From NCBI GenBank assembly GCA_016207765.1, contig JACQOY010000007.1, forward strand, positions 1 through 13,103: a DNA stretch of 13,103 nt. The letters are read 5' to 3'. Position numbers and translations under genes: made by a program. Below are positions 5,297-11,954 of the stretch, piece by piece. The notes under the pieces are model-generated. The model did no database searches. It was given only the letters and a program-made list of their open reading frames with translations, and was not told where the DNA came from. Position 1 is the stretch's first letter; the number at the start of each line of letters is the position of its first letter. The DNA is from Deltaproteobacteria bacterium (GTDB lineage: Bacteria; UBA10199; SBBF01).

Positions 5297-7305
5297 AAAA
5301 CAGCCCGTTTTTAAAATCGTCCGTCGTTTATCTTCTTAAAACCGGTGTTCTCGGCGGTCTTTATTTGGCCACGGCAAAAATGGGGTTGATGCTCGATGCC
5401 GTCAGCGGATTTGCCACGGTCGTCTGGCCTCCCACCGGCATTGCCCTGGCGGGCCTTTTGCTTTTCGGATACCGGCTCTGGCCCTCAATCGCCATTGCGG
5501 CTTTTCTGGCCAATATTGATGCGGGAGCCTCCTTGTCCATTGCCTGCGGCATTGCCATGGGGAACACCCTCGAAGCGGTTATAGGGACATGGCTTCTTCG
5601 CCGGTTAAGCGGTTTCAAGAATTCATTCGACCGGCTTCGTGATGTGATCGCTTTTATCTTTTTGGCGGCCCTTTTGGCCACAACAATCAGCGCGACCATC
5701 GGCGTTTCAACCCTCTATCTGGCCAAAATTGTCTCGGCCACTTCTTTTGATCATGCCTGGAGCGCCTGGTGGGTGGGGGATATGCTGGGGGCACTGGTGA
5801 TGGCTCCTGTTTTTCTGGCATGGGGAAGGGGAATTTCATTCCGGAAAATCAGGTTTTGGCGGGTTGTGGAAGCGGTGGTTTTATGTCTGACTCTGCTTTT
5901 CATTTGCCTGTGGATTTTTTCGGAGTTTTTTGCCGGAAGAATCAAAGCATCCCCTGTTTCCTACATGATGTTTATCCCCATGATCTGGGCGGCTGTCCGC
6001 TTCGGTCCGCGCGGCTCCGCTTTGGCAGTCTTTGCCGTCTCGGTGCTGGCGGTCTGGGGAACCGTCCGGGGTTTTGGGCCTTTTACCCAAAAAACGCTCG
6101 CGGAGAGCCTTTTCTTTCTTCAAACCTTCATGGGAATTGCCGCTGTCACGTCGCTTATGCTGGCCGCGGCGGCCGGCGAGCGTCTGGCGCTGACCGATAC
6201 CCTCCGTCAGAGCGAGGAAAGATTCCGGGCATTGGTCGAGTCTTCTCCGGCGGGAATCCTGGCTGTCAACGACAGGGGAGAAATTGATTTTTTCAACACG
6301 GCGGCCGAAAAGATGTTCGGCTATTGGCGCGGGGAAGTGATCGGCAAAAAGGTCGAGTGTCTGCTCTCCAAGGCCTTGCACGAGGCGCATATCCGGCAGA
6401 GAGCCGGATTTTTTGCCAAACCGGAAATGAGACAGATGGGGGCGGGAAGGGATTTGAACGCCCTCCACAAAAACAGAAGCGAGTTTCCAGTGGAAATAGG
6501 CTTAAGCCCCGTCAAGACAAGAGAAGGAATCCAGGTGGTAGCTTTTATAACGGACATTACAATCCGCAAAAAAACGGAAGAGGACTTGAAAAAAATCAAC
6601 GAGGAGCTCCAGCGCTTGAATGAAAACCGGGCCCTGTTTACCTCGATTGTCTCCCATGAACTTCGCACCCCTTTGCAGTCGATCAAGGAGGGGATCGACA
6701 TCGTCTTGGACGGCATCGACGGGCCGGTCACTTCCCGGCAAAAAGAAACCCTCGGCATTTCGAAGAGCAATGTGGACCGGCTGGCCCGCTTAATCGACAA
6801 TGTCCTCGATTATTCCAAGCTGGAAGCGGGAAAAATGAAAATGGAATTTGAAAAAACCGACTTGAACAGGCTGGTTGAAGAAGTTTACCGGTTGATGAAA
6901 CTGGAGGTGGGAAGGAAAGGGCTCGATTTTTTCATCGAACTTCCCGCGGGCCCTGTTTTTGCGGTGGTGGACGACGACAAAATAAGACAGGTCCTCATCA
7001 ATCTGGTCCATAACGCCGTCAAATTCACAGACAAGGGGAAAATTTCGGTTCGTTTGGGCCAAATCCGGCATGCGGTTTCACTGGAGGTGGAAGACACCGG
7101 AAGCGGCATCCGCCGTGAAGATCAGGCGACTATTTTCGATATGTACGACCAAGGGCCTGATGCGCAAGCTTTCAAAATCGGCGGAAGCGGAATAGGGCTG
7201 ACGGTTTGCAAGCTGATTGTGGATCAGCACGGCGGGCAAATCCGTCTTGAAAGCTCCCCCGGGAAAGGGAGCAAATTCACCATTACCCTCCCTCAACGGA
7301 CATAG
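5293..7305 (+). CDS. MASE1-PAS membrane sensor histidine kinase
   Basis: The protein has 670 residues. Residues 1-295 are a multi-span membrane module with MASE1 features (LYLATAKMGLMLDAVSGF, VVWPPTGIALAGLLL, WWVGDMLGALVMAP). MASE1 is a predicted integral sensor domain whose ligand is generally unknown. A PAS domain follows at about 305-428. HisKA carries H455 in SHELRTPL. The HATPase has NLVHNAVKFT around 570-579, G1 DTGSGI at 601-606 and G2 GGSGIGLTVC at 630-639. The start ATG overlaps the stop of the soluble kinase gene, so both are likely made together. The last 13 bases overlap the 3' end of the convergent response-regulator gene. The transmitter shares long stretches with the upstream kinase (IKEGIDIV.DG.DGP, NVDRL.RLI.NVLDYS.LEAGK), which supports duplication followed by gain or loss of the membrane sensor. 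Confidence 0.93.
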   Translation: MKNSPFLKSSVVYLLKTGVLGGLYLATAKMGLMLDAVSGFATVVWPPTGIALAGLLLFGYRLWPSIAIAAFLANIDAGASLSIACGIAMGNTLEAVIGTWLLRRLSGFKNSFDRLRDVIAFIFLAALLATTISATIGVSTLYLAKIVSATSFDHAWSAWWVGDMLGALVMAPVFLAWGRGISFRKIRFWRVVEAVVLCLTLLFICLWIFSEFFAGRIKASPVSYMMFIPMIWAAVRFGPRGSALAVFAVSVLAVWGTVRGFGPFTQKTLAESLFFLQTFMGIAAVTSLMLAAAAGERLALTDTLRQSEERFRALVESSPAGILAVNDRGEIDFFNTAAEKMFGYWRGEVIGKKVECLLSKALHEAHIRQRAGFFAKPEMRQMGAGRDLNALHKNRSEFPVEIGLSPVKTREGIQVVAFITDITIRKKTEEDLKKINEELQRLNENRALFTSIVSHELRTPLQSIKEGIDIVLDGIDGPVTSRQKETLGISKSNVDRLARLIDNVLDYSKLEAGKMKMEFEKTDLNRLVEEVYRLMKLEVGRKGLDFFIELPAGPVFAVVDDDKIRQVLINLVHNAVKFTDKGKISVRLGQIRHAVSLEVEDTGSGIRREDQATIFDMYDQGPDAQAFKIGGSGIGLTVCKLIVDQHGGQIRLESSPGKGSKFTITLPQRT

Positions 7306-7667
7306 TCGTGAACCATTGAGAGTAGCGCGCGGGTATCGATCGGTTTGGTGATAAAGCCGCTGGCGCCGTTTTCAAGGCAGTAATCCACCACCTCTTGTTC
7401 CTTGTGGCCGCTTAAGATGAGGATCGGAGGGATTTTTTCCCCCTCCGGAATCCAATCTTTTGCATGTTTTAAAAAGGCGGTCCCATCGGCGTGTTTCAAT
7501 CCCAGATCAAGAATGATCAGATTCGGCTTCGATTTTTTCAACGATTCGAGGGCTGTTTCGGCAAAGGCGACACAAGTACACTGAAAACCGTGAAACTGCA
7601 GACGCTTTTTCACCAGTTTTTGGACATCCGGATCGTCATCCACAATAAGGATTCGTTTCTTTTTCAT
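7293..7667 (-). CDS. single-domain response regulator (receiver only)
   Basis: The protein has 124 residues and consists of one receiver domain. The acidic pocket is D10-D12 in ILIVDDDPD, the phospho-acceptor is D54 in LIILDLGL, the switch residue is S86 in LILSG, and the conserved lysine is K108 in FITKPID. There is no DNA-binding or enzymatic output domain, as in CheY- or Spo0F-type relay proteins. The ATG follows a G-rich ribosome-binding site (AGGGGG). The gene is convergent with the MASE1 kinase and overlaps its end by 13 bases, so it is close to the kinases but not co-transcribed with them. It is a likely phosphoryl acceptor for one or both kinases, which is inference from position. Confidence 0.92.
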   Translation of the reverse strand: MKKKRILIVDDDPDVQKLVKKRLQFHGFQCTCVAFAETALESLKKSKPNLIILDLGLKHADGTAFLKHAKDWIPEGEKIPPILILSGHKEQEVVDYCLENGASGFITKPIDTRALLSMVHDYVR

Positions 7668-7689
7668 TCCACCCCCCTACTGAACCTTT

Positions 7690-7718
7690 TCTATAACACT
7701 TGATCATACCTTTAACAA
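7690..7718 (-). promoter_or_regulatory. candidate sigma-70-type promoter for the first receiver gene
   Basis: On the minus strand, TTGTTA (7718-7713) is followed after 17 bases by TATAGA (7695-7690), each 4 of 6 to consensus. Transcription would start near 7683, leaving a short leader that contains the G-rich ribosome-binding site before the ATG at 7667. The position fits well, but the match is only moderate. Confidence 0.4.
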
Positions 7719-7955
7719 ACGAAACTCTCAATAGGGACGCTCTATTATTCCGGCCAAAAGGAGTATTCGCATTGGATAGATTTTTTGCCATGTGCCGTCA
7801 TCAAAAATTCTTTGAGGCAAGAGCCGTGCCAAAAAATAAGCGGTATCTATCTGAAATCAGTTTGGTTTATCCCCTACGCTCGTCGGCTTCGGGGACGAGC
7901 CTTGCCGGGTCAAAACCCCGTGGCTTGCCCTGTGGGGTTCATACCATTGATTAGA
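7719..7955. other. intergenic space between the two receiver genes, with two GC-rich hairpins
   Basis: I see no confident gene here. The segment 7870-7945 is richer in GC than its flanks and holds two inverted repeats. The first is GCTCGTC/GACGAGC (7878-7884 with 7894-7900, loop containing CTTCGG). The second is AACCCC/GGGGTT (7914-7919 with 7934-7939). Read on the minus strand, the second hairpin ends in GGGGTTTTG just after the stop of the 7956-8348 gene, so it may be a weak terminator. The block may also be a dispersed repeat; it cannot be decided from one copy. Confidence 0.4.
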
Positions 7956-8348
7956 CTATCCAATTGCCGGAAAAGAGGTGCCGTCTAAGGCCTTTTTGAC
8001 GAGGCTGATCAGTTCGTGCGGGTTATACGGTTTTTTAATAAAACCGTCGGCTCCGAGTTTGTCCACGCAATCGTCTTTTTTCGAGACATGTGCCGAAAAA
8101 AAGAGGACCGGGATTTTCTTTAGCTCCCGGCTCGCCCTCAGCCGTTTGAATATTTCCAGCCCCGACACGTCGGGGAGCCAGATATCCAAAAGAACAAGGT
8201 CGGGTTTTTCGCGGCAAATGAATTCGTAGGCCCCGTTTCCTTCCATGTATGAAGCGACTTCGAATCCGCCGGCGCGGAGGCGCTTTTCAGTCAGACGGAC
8301 CAGATCGCGTTCATCGTCAATAATCGCAATTTTCGGCACCGTGGGCAT
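7956..8348 (-). CDS. single-domain response regulator (receiver only)
   Basis: The protein has 130 residues and one receiver domain: acidic pocket D11-D12 in IAIIDDERD, phospho-acceptor D55 in LVLLDIWLPD, switch S85 in VLFFSAH, and conserved lysine K106 in FIKKPY. There is no output domain. The start is taken as the ATG at 8348 (MPTVPKIAIIDDE) because AAAGG (8354-8358) lies 5 bases upstream; a longer version from a TTG at 8387 has no ribosome-binding site. A GATAAT -10-like box (8359-8364) with a poor TTGCAG 17 bases further up is present, but a start from it would exclude the ribosome-binding site, so I do not call it. The gene is divergent from ligA, with 64 bases between. It is not a close copy of the other receiver, so the two probably have different partners. 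Confidence 0.92.
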   Translation of the reverse strand: MPTVPKIAIIDDERDLVRLTEKRLRAGGFEVASYMEGNGAYEFICREKPDLVLLDIWLPDVSGLEIFKRLRASRELKKIPVLFFSAHVSKKDDCVDKLGADGFIKKPYNPHELISLVKKALDGTSFPAIG

Positions 8349-8412
8349 TGGAGCCTTTATTATCCCTAATTTATTGTTTGTCTGCAACCGGTGACTTGAT
8401 TATCCTCTTTTC

Positions 8413-10422
8413 ATGCCCCTGGAATCGGTCAGAAGAAAAATAGAGGCCCTTCGCGAGGAGATTCGCCGGCATGATTTTTTGTATTATATCAAGGACAAGC
8501 CGAGGATTTCCGATGCCCAATATGACGCCCTTTTTCGGGAACTGAAGGAACTCGAAGAAAAATACCCGCAACTACTCTCGGCTGATTCTCCCACGCAGAG
8601 GGTCGGAGGGGCCCCGGTTGACTTTCTTCCCAAATTCAAACACCGCGTTCCCCTCTTGAGCCTTGAATCGCTTTTTACAGAAGCGGATGTTCAGGCCTTC
8701 GACAAAAGAATCCGAAAAGAAGTTGATATGTCCTCTGCGTCCCATTTGTCCTATCTCGTCGAACCCAAGTTTGATGGCTTGTCGGTGGAGGTGGTCTATC
8801 GGAACGGGGTTTTTCATCAGGCAGGGACGAGGGGGGATGGAGAAACGGGCGAAGAGGTGACGCAGAATGTGAAAACAATCAAATCGTTGCCGTTAAAATT
8901 ATCCGGGAAAGATATCCCGAAGGAACTCCATCTCCGCGGCGAAGTCGTGATGACAGTCAAGGGTTTTGAGGCGCTCAACAAAAAACTGATCGAGGAGGGG
9001 GAGGAGCCCTTCGCCAACCCGCGAAATGCCGCCAGCGGGGCGCTCCGCCAGCTTGATTCCCGAATTACGGCGAAACGGCCGCTCGATATTTATCTGTACG
9101 GATTGCTTTATGCGGAAAACTGGCGCCCCAAAACCCAGGAAGAGGTTTTGGAAACCCTCTCTTCCTGGGGAATCCGGATCAACCCCGTGCACAAAAAATG
9201 TGATTCACTGCAAGAGATCTGCGATTTTCACGCCGATCTTCATCAAAAGAGGGACCATCTCGACTACGAAATCGATGGGATTGTGGCCAAGGTGGATGAT
9301 CTTTCCCTTCAGGAGTCCTTGGGGGCAAGGACCCGGTCTCCGCGATGGGCCTTTGCCTACAAATTTGAACCGCGCAAAGAAATCACAACGGTGGAAAATA
9401 TCGTCGTTCAGGTGGGGCGGCAGGGGACACTGACCCCCGTGGCAATCTTGAAACCGGTGGACGTGGGGGGGGTCACTGTCAGCCGGGCAACCCTCCACAA
9501 TCTCGATATTATCCAAAAATTGGATGTGCGCCTTGGAGATGAAGTCAAGGTGGCGCGAGCAGGTGATGTAATACCTGAAGTAATTGAAGTTAACCACGAG
9601 TCAAGAAAAGATAAAATTGAAGAATTTAAAATGCCTTTAAAATGCCCGGTATGCGGTTCGAAGGTGGTTCGTGAGGGGGTCTTCTTTTTTTGCACCGGCG
9701 GCTATACCTGCCGGGCGCAGGTGAAGTGGTCGATCATCCATTATGCCTCGCGTGATGCCATGGACATTGAAGGACTGGGAAGGGAAACGGTCGATCTGTT
9801 GATTGAAAAGGGGCTCATCAAAAATGTTGCCGATCTTTACACGATCAAAAAAACGGACCTCCTCATACTTCCCGGTTTTAAAGACAAAAAGGCGCAGAAT
9901 CTTTTGGACGGCATTGAGGCGAGCAAAAAGCGTTCACTCTCGCGTTTTCTGTATGGATTGGGCATTCGGCACGTCGGGGAGCAGATTGCGCGGCTGATTT
10001 GCAATCATTTTGGGTCGCTTGGAAAAATGGAAAGGGCGTCCCTGGAGGAAATTCAAAATATTGATGGAGTCGGCCCCGAAATCGCCAGGAGCCTTGTCGA
10101 TTATTTTCGGGATGCGAGAAATCAAAAACTGGTGGAGTTGTTGCTGGGGCGCGGGGTCACTCCACAGCACGAGGCCAAAAAAACCCCATCGGGCCCGCTC
10201 TTGGGAAAAACGTTTGTCTTTACCGGCGAAATGGAATCGATGTCCCGCCCGGAGGCTTCGAGGAAGATTGAGACCCTTGGAGGACGGGCCATTGATAGTG
10301 TCAGCAAAAAGACCGATTATGTGGTGGCGGGGGCCAACCCCGGATCAAAATTTGACAAGGCCAAAAAACTGGGCGTAACCATTCTGGATGAAAAGGAATT
10401 TTTGAAAATGATCGGATCTTGA
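8413..10422 (+). CDS. ligA: NAD-dependent DNA ligase LigA
   Basis: LigA seals nicks in duplex DNA during replication and repair using NAD. The protein has 669 residues, the usual size. The order is the N-terminal Ia region with adjacent tyrosines (Y24, Y25), the adenylation domain with active-site lysine K119 in KFDG (119-122), the OB fold (about 320-400), a four-cysteine zinc finger (C411, C414, C427, C433), helix-hairpin-helix repeats (about 450-580) and a C-terminal BRCT domain (about 594-669). All key residues appear present. The ATG at 8413 lacks a clear ribosome-binding site; the bases before it are TATCCTCTTTTC. A GATTAT box ends 9 bases before the ATG, so a near-leaderless transcript is possible but unproven. 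A short AT-rich patch (about 9560-9648) differs in codon use from the rest. The gene converges on the chromate-transporter gene with 38 bases between and no obvious terminator. Confidence 0.97.
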   Translation: MPLESVRRKIEALREEIRRHDFLYYIKDKPRISDAQYDALFRELKELEEKYPQLLSADSPTQRVGGAPVDFLPKFKHRVPLLSLESLFTEADVQAFDKRIRKEVDMSSASHLSYLVEPKFDGLSVEVVYRNGVFHQAGTRGDGETGEEVTQNVKTIKSLPLKLSGKDIPKELHLRGEVVMTVKGFEALNKKLIEEGEEPFANPRNAASGALRQLDSRITAKRPLDIYLYGLLYAENWRPKTQEEVLETLSSWGIRINPVHKKCDSLQEICDFHADLHQKRDHLDYEIDGIVAKVDDLSLQESLGARTRSPRWAFAYKFEPRKEITTVENIVVQVGRQGTLTPVAILKPVDVGGVTVSRATLHNLDIIQKLDVRLGDEVKVARAGDVIPEVIEVNHESRKDKIEEFKMPLKCPVCGSKVVREGVFFFCTGGYTCRAQVKWSIIHYASRDAMDIEGLGRETVDLLIEKGLIKNVADLYTIKKTDLLILPGFKDKKAQNLLDGIEASKKRSLSRFLYGLGIRHVGEQIARLICNHFGSLGKMERASLEEIQNIDGVGPEIARSLVDYFRDARNQKLVELLLGRGVTPQHEAKKTPSGPLLGKTFVFTGEMESMSRPEASRKIETLGGRAIDSVSKKTDYVVAGANPGSKFDKAKKLGVTILDEKEFLKMIGS

Positions 10423-10460
10423 TACAGAAACCCACGATGAAATCCGGCACGCTGCAAATC

Positions 10461-11624
10461 TCAATGAAACATGTGGGGATAGACCAGCAAACCCAAAACA
10501 GCCGCGATTAAAATAATCAGTGGTTCCGAAATTTTTTTGCTCTTGAACAGGACAAGAAGCGATGCGGCGGCAAAAAGGGCCGTGGGCCAGTCGATAATCG
10601 ATCTCCGGGCCAGAACGACAACCGCTCCGGCAATGGCCCCGGTGGCCGCTGACGTAACACCGGTGACAAAGGCATTGAGACCGGGCCGTCTTCCGTACTT
10701 TTTGAAATAGGGGGCGGGAATAATGGTGAAAAGATAGCAGGGGAGAAAGGTTGCCAGGGCGGCCACAGTGGCCCCCGAAAATCCGGCCGCCAGAAAACCG
10801 ATGAAGCCCACCGTAATCACGACCGGCCCCGGCGTAATCATCGCCACGGCCACGGCGTCCACAAACTGACGGGCCTCCATCCAGCCGTATTCCTTGACGA
10901 CCCCCCCGTAGAGAAAAGGGACAATCGCCAGGCCGCTTCCAAAAACCATCGCCCCCGCCTTGGTGAAAAAGAGGGCAATCTTCAAAAAAGTCTCGTTCGT
11001 GGCCGGAGGATCGCCCCACAAAAAGGACGAGAAAGGCATGATGAAAAAACTGGAGAGCCGCGGAGACTTTAAAAAACGGGGAGGCGCCTTGGTGAGCCAA
11101 TAGACAATTCCCGCGAGGAGAAAGGAAAGAATATACTCGGTCTCCGTGACAACCGTCACAATGGCTGTTGCGAGGTAGATTGCCCAGAGAAGTTTATCCG
11201 CACCGATGGTCTTTCGCGTCAGTTTATAGGCGCTATGGGCAATGATACCGATAACACTTGCCCCCACGCCGTAAAAAACCGCCTGCATCCAGGAAAGGCC
11301 GCCGTAAATTTTGTAGGCCCAGCCGAGAAGAACCACCATAACAAAAGAGGGGAGAACAAAGGCAATTCCCGCCAGCGTCGCGCCGAGGATTTTGTAATCG
11401 ACATAGCCGATGTAGATGCCGAGTTGGGCCGCCAAAGGCCCCGGGGCAAGCTGGGCGAGGGCGAGCCCTTCCTTGTAATCGTCCTCGGTGATCCAGCGGC
11501 GTCTCTCCACAAGATCGCGGTTCATATAACCGACCAGGGCGATCGGTCCGCCAAAGCCGAGATAGCCGAGGCGCAAGAAATAAAAAACCAGCTCTTTAAG
11601 GGTATAGGGCCGCCCGCTTTGCAC
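10461..11624 (-). CDS. chrA: CHR-family chromate transporter, full-length two-half form
   Basis: The protein has 387 residues and is highly hydrophobic, with two homologous halves as in long-chain CHR proteins. The first half carries GFGGP (23-27) and LAQLAPGP (56-63). The second carries MVFGSGLAIVP (226-236) and AMITPGPV (261-268). Known members export chromate from the cytoplasm, though many relatives have untested substrates. The GTG at 11624 is chosen as start because AAGGAGG lies 5 bases before it and the protein then begins just ahead of the first conserved helix. The frame stays open to 11756, but the extra 44 residues are unconserved-looking and would run antisense through the cysteine-rich leader of the neighbour. 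The gene is divergent from a sulfate-binding protein gene, which is meaningful because chromate enters cells through sulfate uptake systems. The symbol rests on family, not on proven chromate export. Confidence 0.9.
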   Translation of the reverse strand: MQSGRPYTLKELVFYFLRLGYLGFGGPIALVGYMNRDLVERRRWITEDDYKEGLALAQLAPGPLAAQLGIYIGYVDYKILGATLAGIAFVLPSFVMVVLLGWAYKIYGGLSWMQAVFYGVGASVIGIIAHSAYKLTRKTIGADKLLWAIYLATAIVTVVTETEYILSFLLAGIVYWLTKAPPRFLKSPRLSSFFIMPFSSFLWGDPPATNETFLKIALFFTKAGAMVFGSGLAIVPFLYGGVVKEYGWMEARQFVDAVAVAMITPGPVVITVGFIGFLAAGFSGATVAALATFLPCYLFTIIPAPYFKKYGRRPGLNAFVTGVTSAATGAIAGAVVVLARRSIIDWPTALFAAASLLVLFKSKKISEPLIILIAAVLGLLVYPHMFH

Positions 11625-11629
11625 GCGAT

Positions 11630-11636
11630 CCTCCTT
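11630..11636 (-). promoter_or_regulatory. ribosome-binding site supporting the GTG start of the chromate transporter
   Basis: On the minus strand AAGGAGG is followed by 5 bases and GTG at 11624-11622. An in-frame ATG at 11648 lies upstream of this site and has no comparable sequence before it, so the GTG is preferred. Confidence 0.75.
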
Positions 11637-11697
11637 GCGCGGGATCATGCAAAACAAACACCGCGAAGTAAACCCGTTAATTTTTTTCCTTGGCCTA

Positions 11698-11726
11698 TTG
11701 ACATTCAAAAGCGATTCATGTACTGG
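11698..11726 (+). promoter_or_regulatory. weak promoter candidate for the cysteine-leader transcript
   Basis: TTGACA (11698-11703) is a perfect -35 hexamer. At 17 bases spacing stands TACTGG (11721-11726), a poor -10. A start near 11733 would put the leader-peptide ATG (11736) almost at the 5' end, a leaderless arrangement. If transcription starts further upstream, GGTGA (11725-11729) is available as a ribosome-binding site 6 bases before the ATG. I cannot choose between these. Confidence 0.25.
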
Positions 11727-11735
11727 TGAAAAGTA

Positions 11736-11849
11736 ATGCATAATGAACTCGCTCAAATCATTCCTTCAAAAAACGGCGCCTGCGGGTGTTGCTGTATGTG
11801 TACACAGCCGGCGGCGCGCTGGATGAGCGGGTTTGCGGTCCTCTCTTAA
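11736..11849 (+). CDS. cysteine-rich leader peptide (37 aa) upstream of the sulfate-binding protein gene
   Basis: A short frame from ATG 11736 to TAA 11847-11849 encodes 37 residues with the run CGCCCMC at positions 16-22, that is five Cys and one Met in seven residues. Cysteine is rare elsewhere in this window, and consecutive Cys codons (11787-11795: TGT TGC TGT) are hard to explain by chance. GGTGA (11725-11729), complementary to the 16S rRNA tail, lies 6 bases before the ATG. The Cys codons overlap the first strand of a hairpin that controls a downstream antiterminator/terminator pair. The gene that follows takes up sulfate, the source of sulfur for cysteine. The peptide is probably a sensor read by the ribosome rather than a functional protein. 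Poly-cysteine leader ORFs that act as cysteine-responsive attenuators are known in mycobacteria. Translation here is inferred, not shown. Confidence 0.72.
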   Translation: MHNELAQIIPSKNGACGCCCMCTQPAARWMSGFAVLS

Positions 11850-11913
11850 TCGCTAATCCTTAAATCATCTAAGCTTGGTCCCGCCGGCTGAAACAAAACG
11901 CCGGAAGGGCGGG
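11776..11913 (+). promoter_or_regulatory. transcription attenuator with exclusive antiterminator and terminator helices
   Basis: Four segments are seen. Segment 1 (11776-11795) pairs with segment 2 (11804-11817) through GCGCC/GGCGC and GCTGT/ACAGC. Segment 2 can instead pair with segment 3: CAGCCGGCGG (11805-11814) is perfectly complementary to CCGCCGGCTG (11881-11890). Segment 3 also forms the 5' arm of the terminator with segment 4. A further stem, 11821-11829 with 11851-11859 (8 pairs, one mismatch), brings segments 2 and 3 together. The Cys codons of the leader peptide are in segment 1. A ribosome waiting at the early Cys codons would block segment 1, free segment 2 to hold segment 3, and let transcription continue. 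A ribosome reaching the stop at 11847 would leave 1:2 paired and permit termination. The pairings are read directly from the sequence; the behaviour is inferred from the trp/his attenuation model. Confidence 0.7.
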
Positions 11914-11930
11914 TGTGTTTTTGTTTTTTC
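11880..11930 (+). terminator. intrinsic terminator in the leader of the sulfate-binding protein gene
   Basis: CCCGCC (11880-11885) pairs with GGCGGG (11908-11913), with an inner GGC/GCC extension (11886-11888 with 11900-11902) or an alternative CCGGC/GCCGG stem. A U-rich tract follows (TGTGTTTTTGTTTTTT, 11914-11929). It points along the plus strand and ends about 14 bases before the ribosome-binding site. The only plus-strand gene upstream, ligA, ends 1.4 kb away beyond an opposed gene, so its natural target is the leader transcript of the sulfate-binding protein gene itself. Confidence 0.75.
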
Positions 11931-11954
11931 TCGTTTTTTTAAAAGGAGAATGAA

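Noticed and set aside
7772..7954. Possible 60-aa gene from a TTG with AAAAGGAG 8 bases upstream
   Set aside because: It has a non-ATG start and no recognisable product, and its second half is the GC-rich double hairpin. The ribosome-binding match alone is not enough.
10345..11100. Long minus-strand frame within the chromate transporter region
   Set aside because: It is a shadow in another frame of the membrane-protein gene, Gly/Arg-rich with no domain.
11625..11756. N-terminal extension of the chromate transporter to 11756
   Set aside because: The strong AAGGAGG site before GTG 11624 and the family's usual length favour the shorter form; the extension would be antisense to the cysteine leader.
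11743..11826. Alternative 27-codon frame from ATG 11743 in the sbp leader (one Cys, then an Arg-rich end)
   Set aside because: It has a poorer ribosome-binding context and only one Cys codon. The frame from 11736 explains the five clustered Cys codons and their place in the attenuator.
11757..11954. Known riboswitch class (SAM, fluoride and similar) in the sbp leader
   Set aside because: I do not see the conserved core of any class I know; the cysteine codons and segment pairing favour ribosome-mediated attenuation. A covariance-model search would decide.
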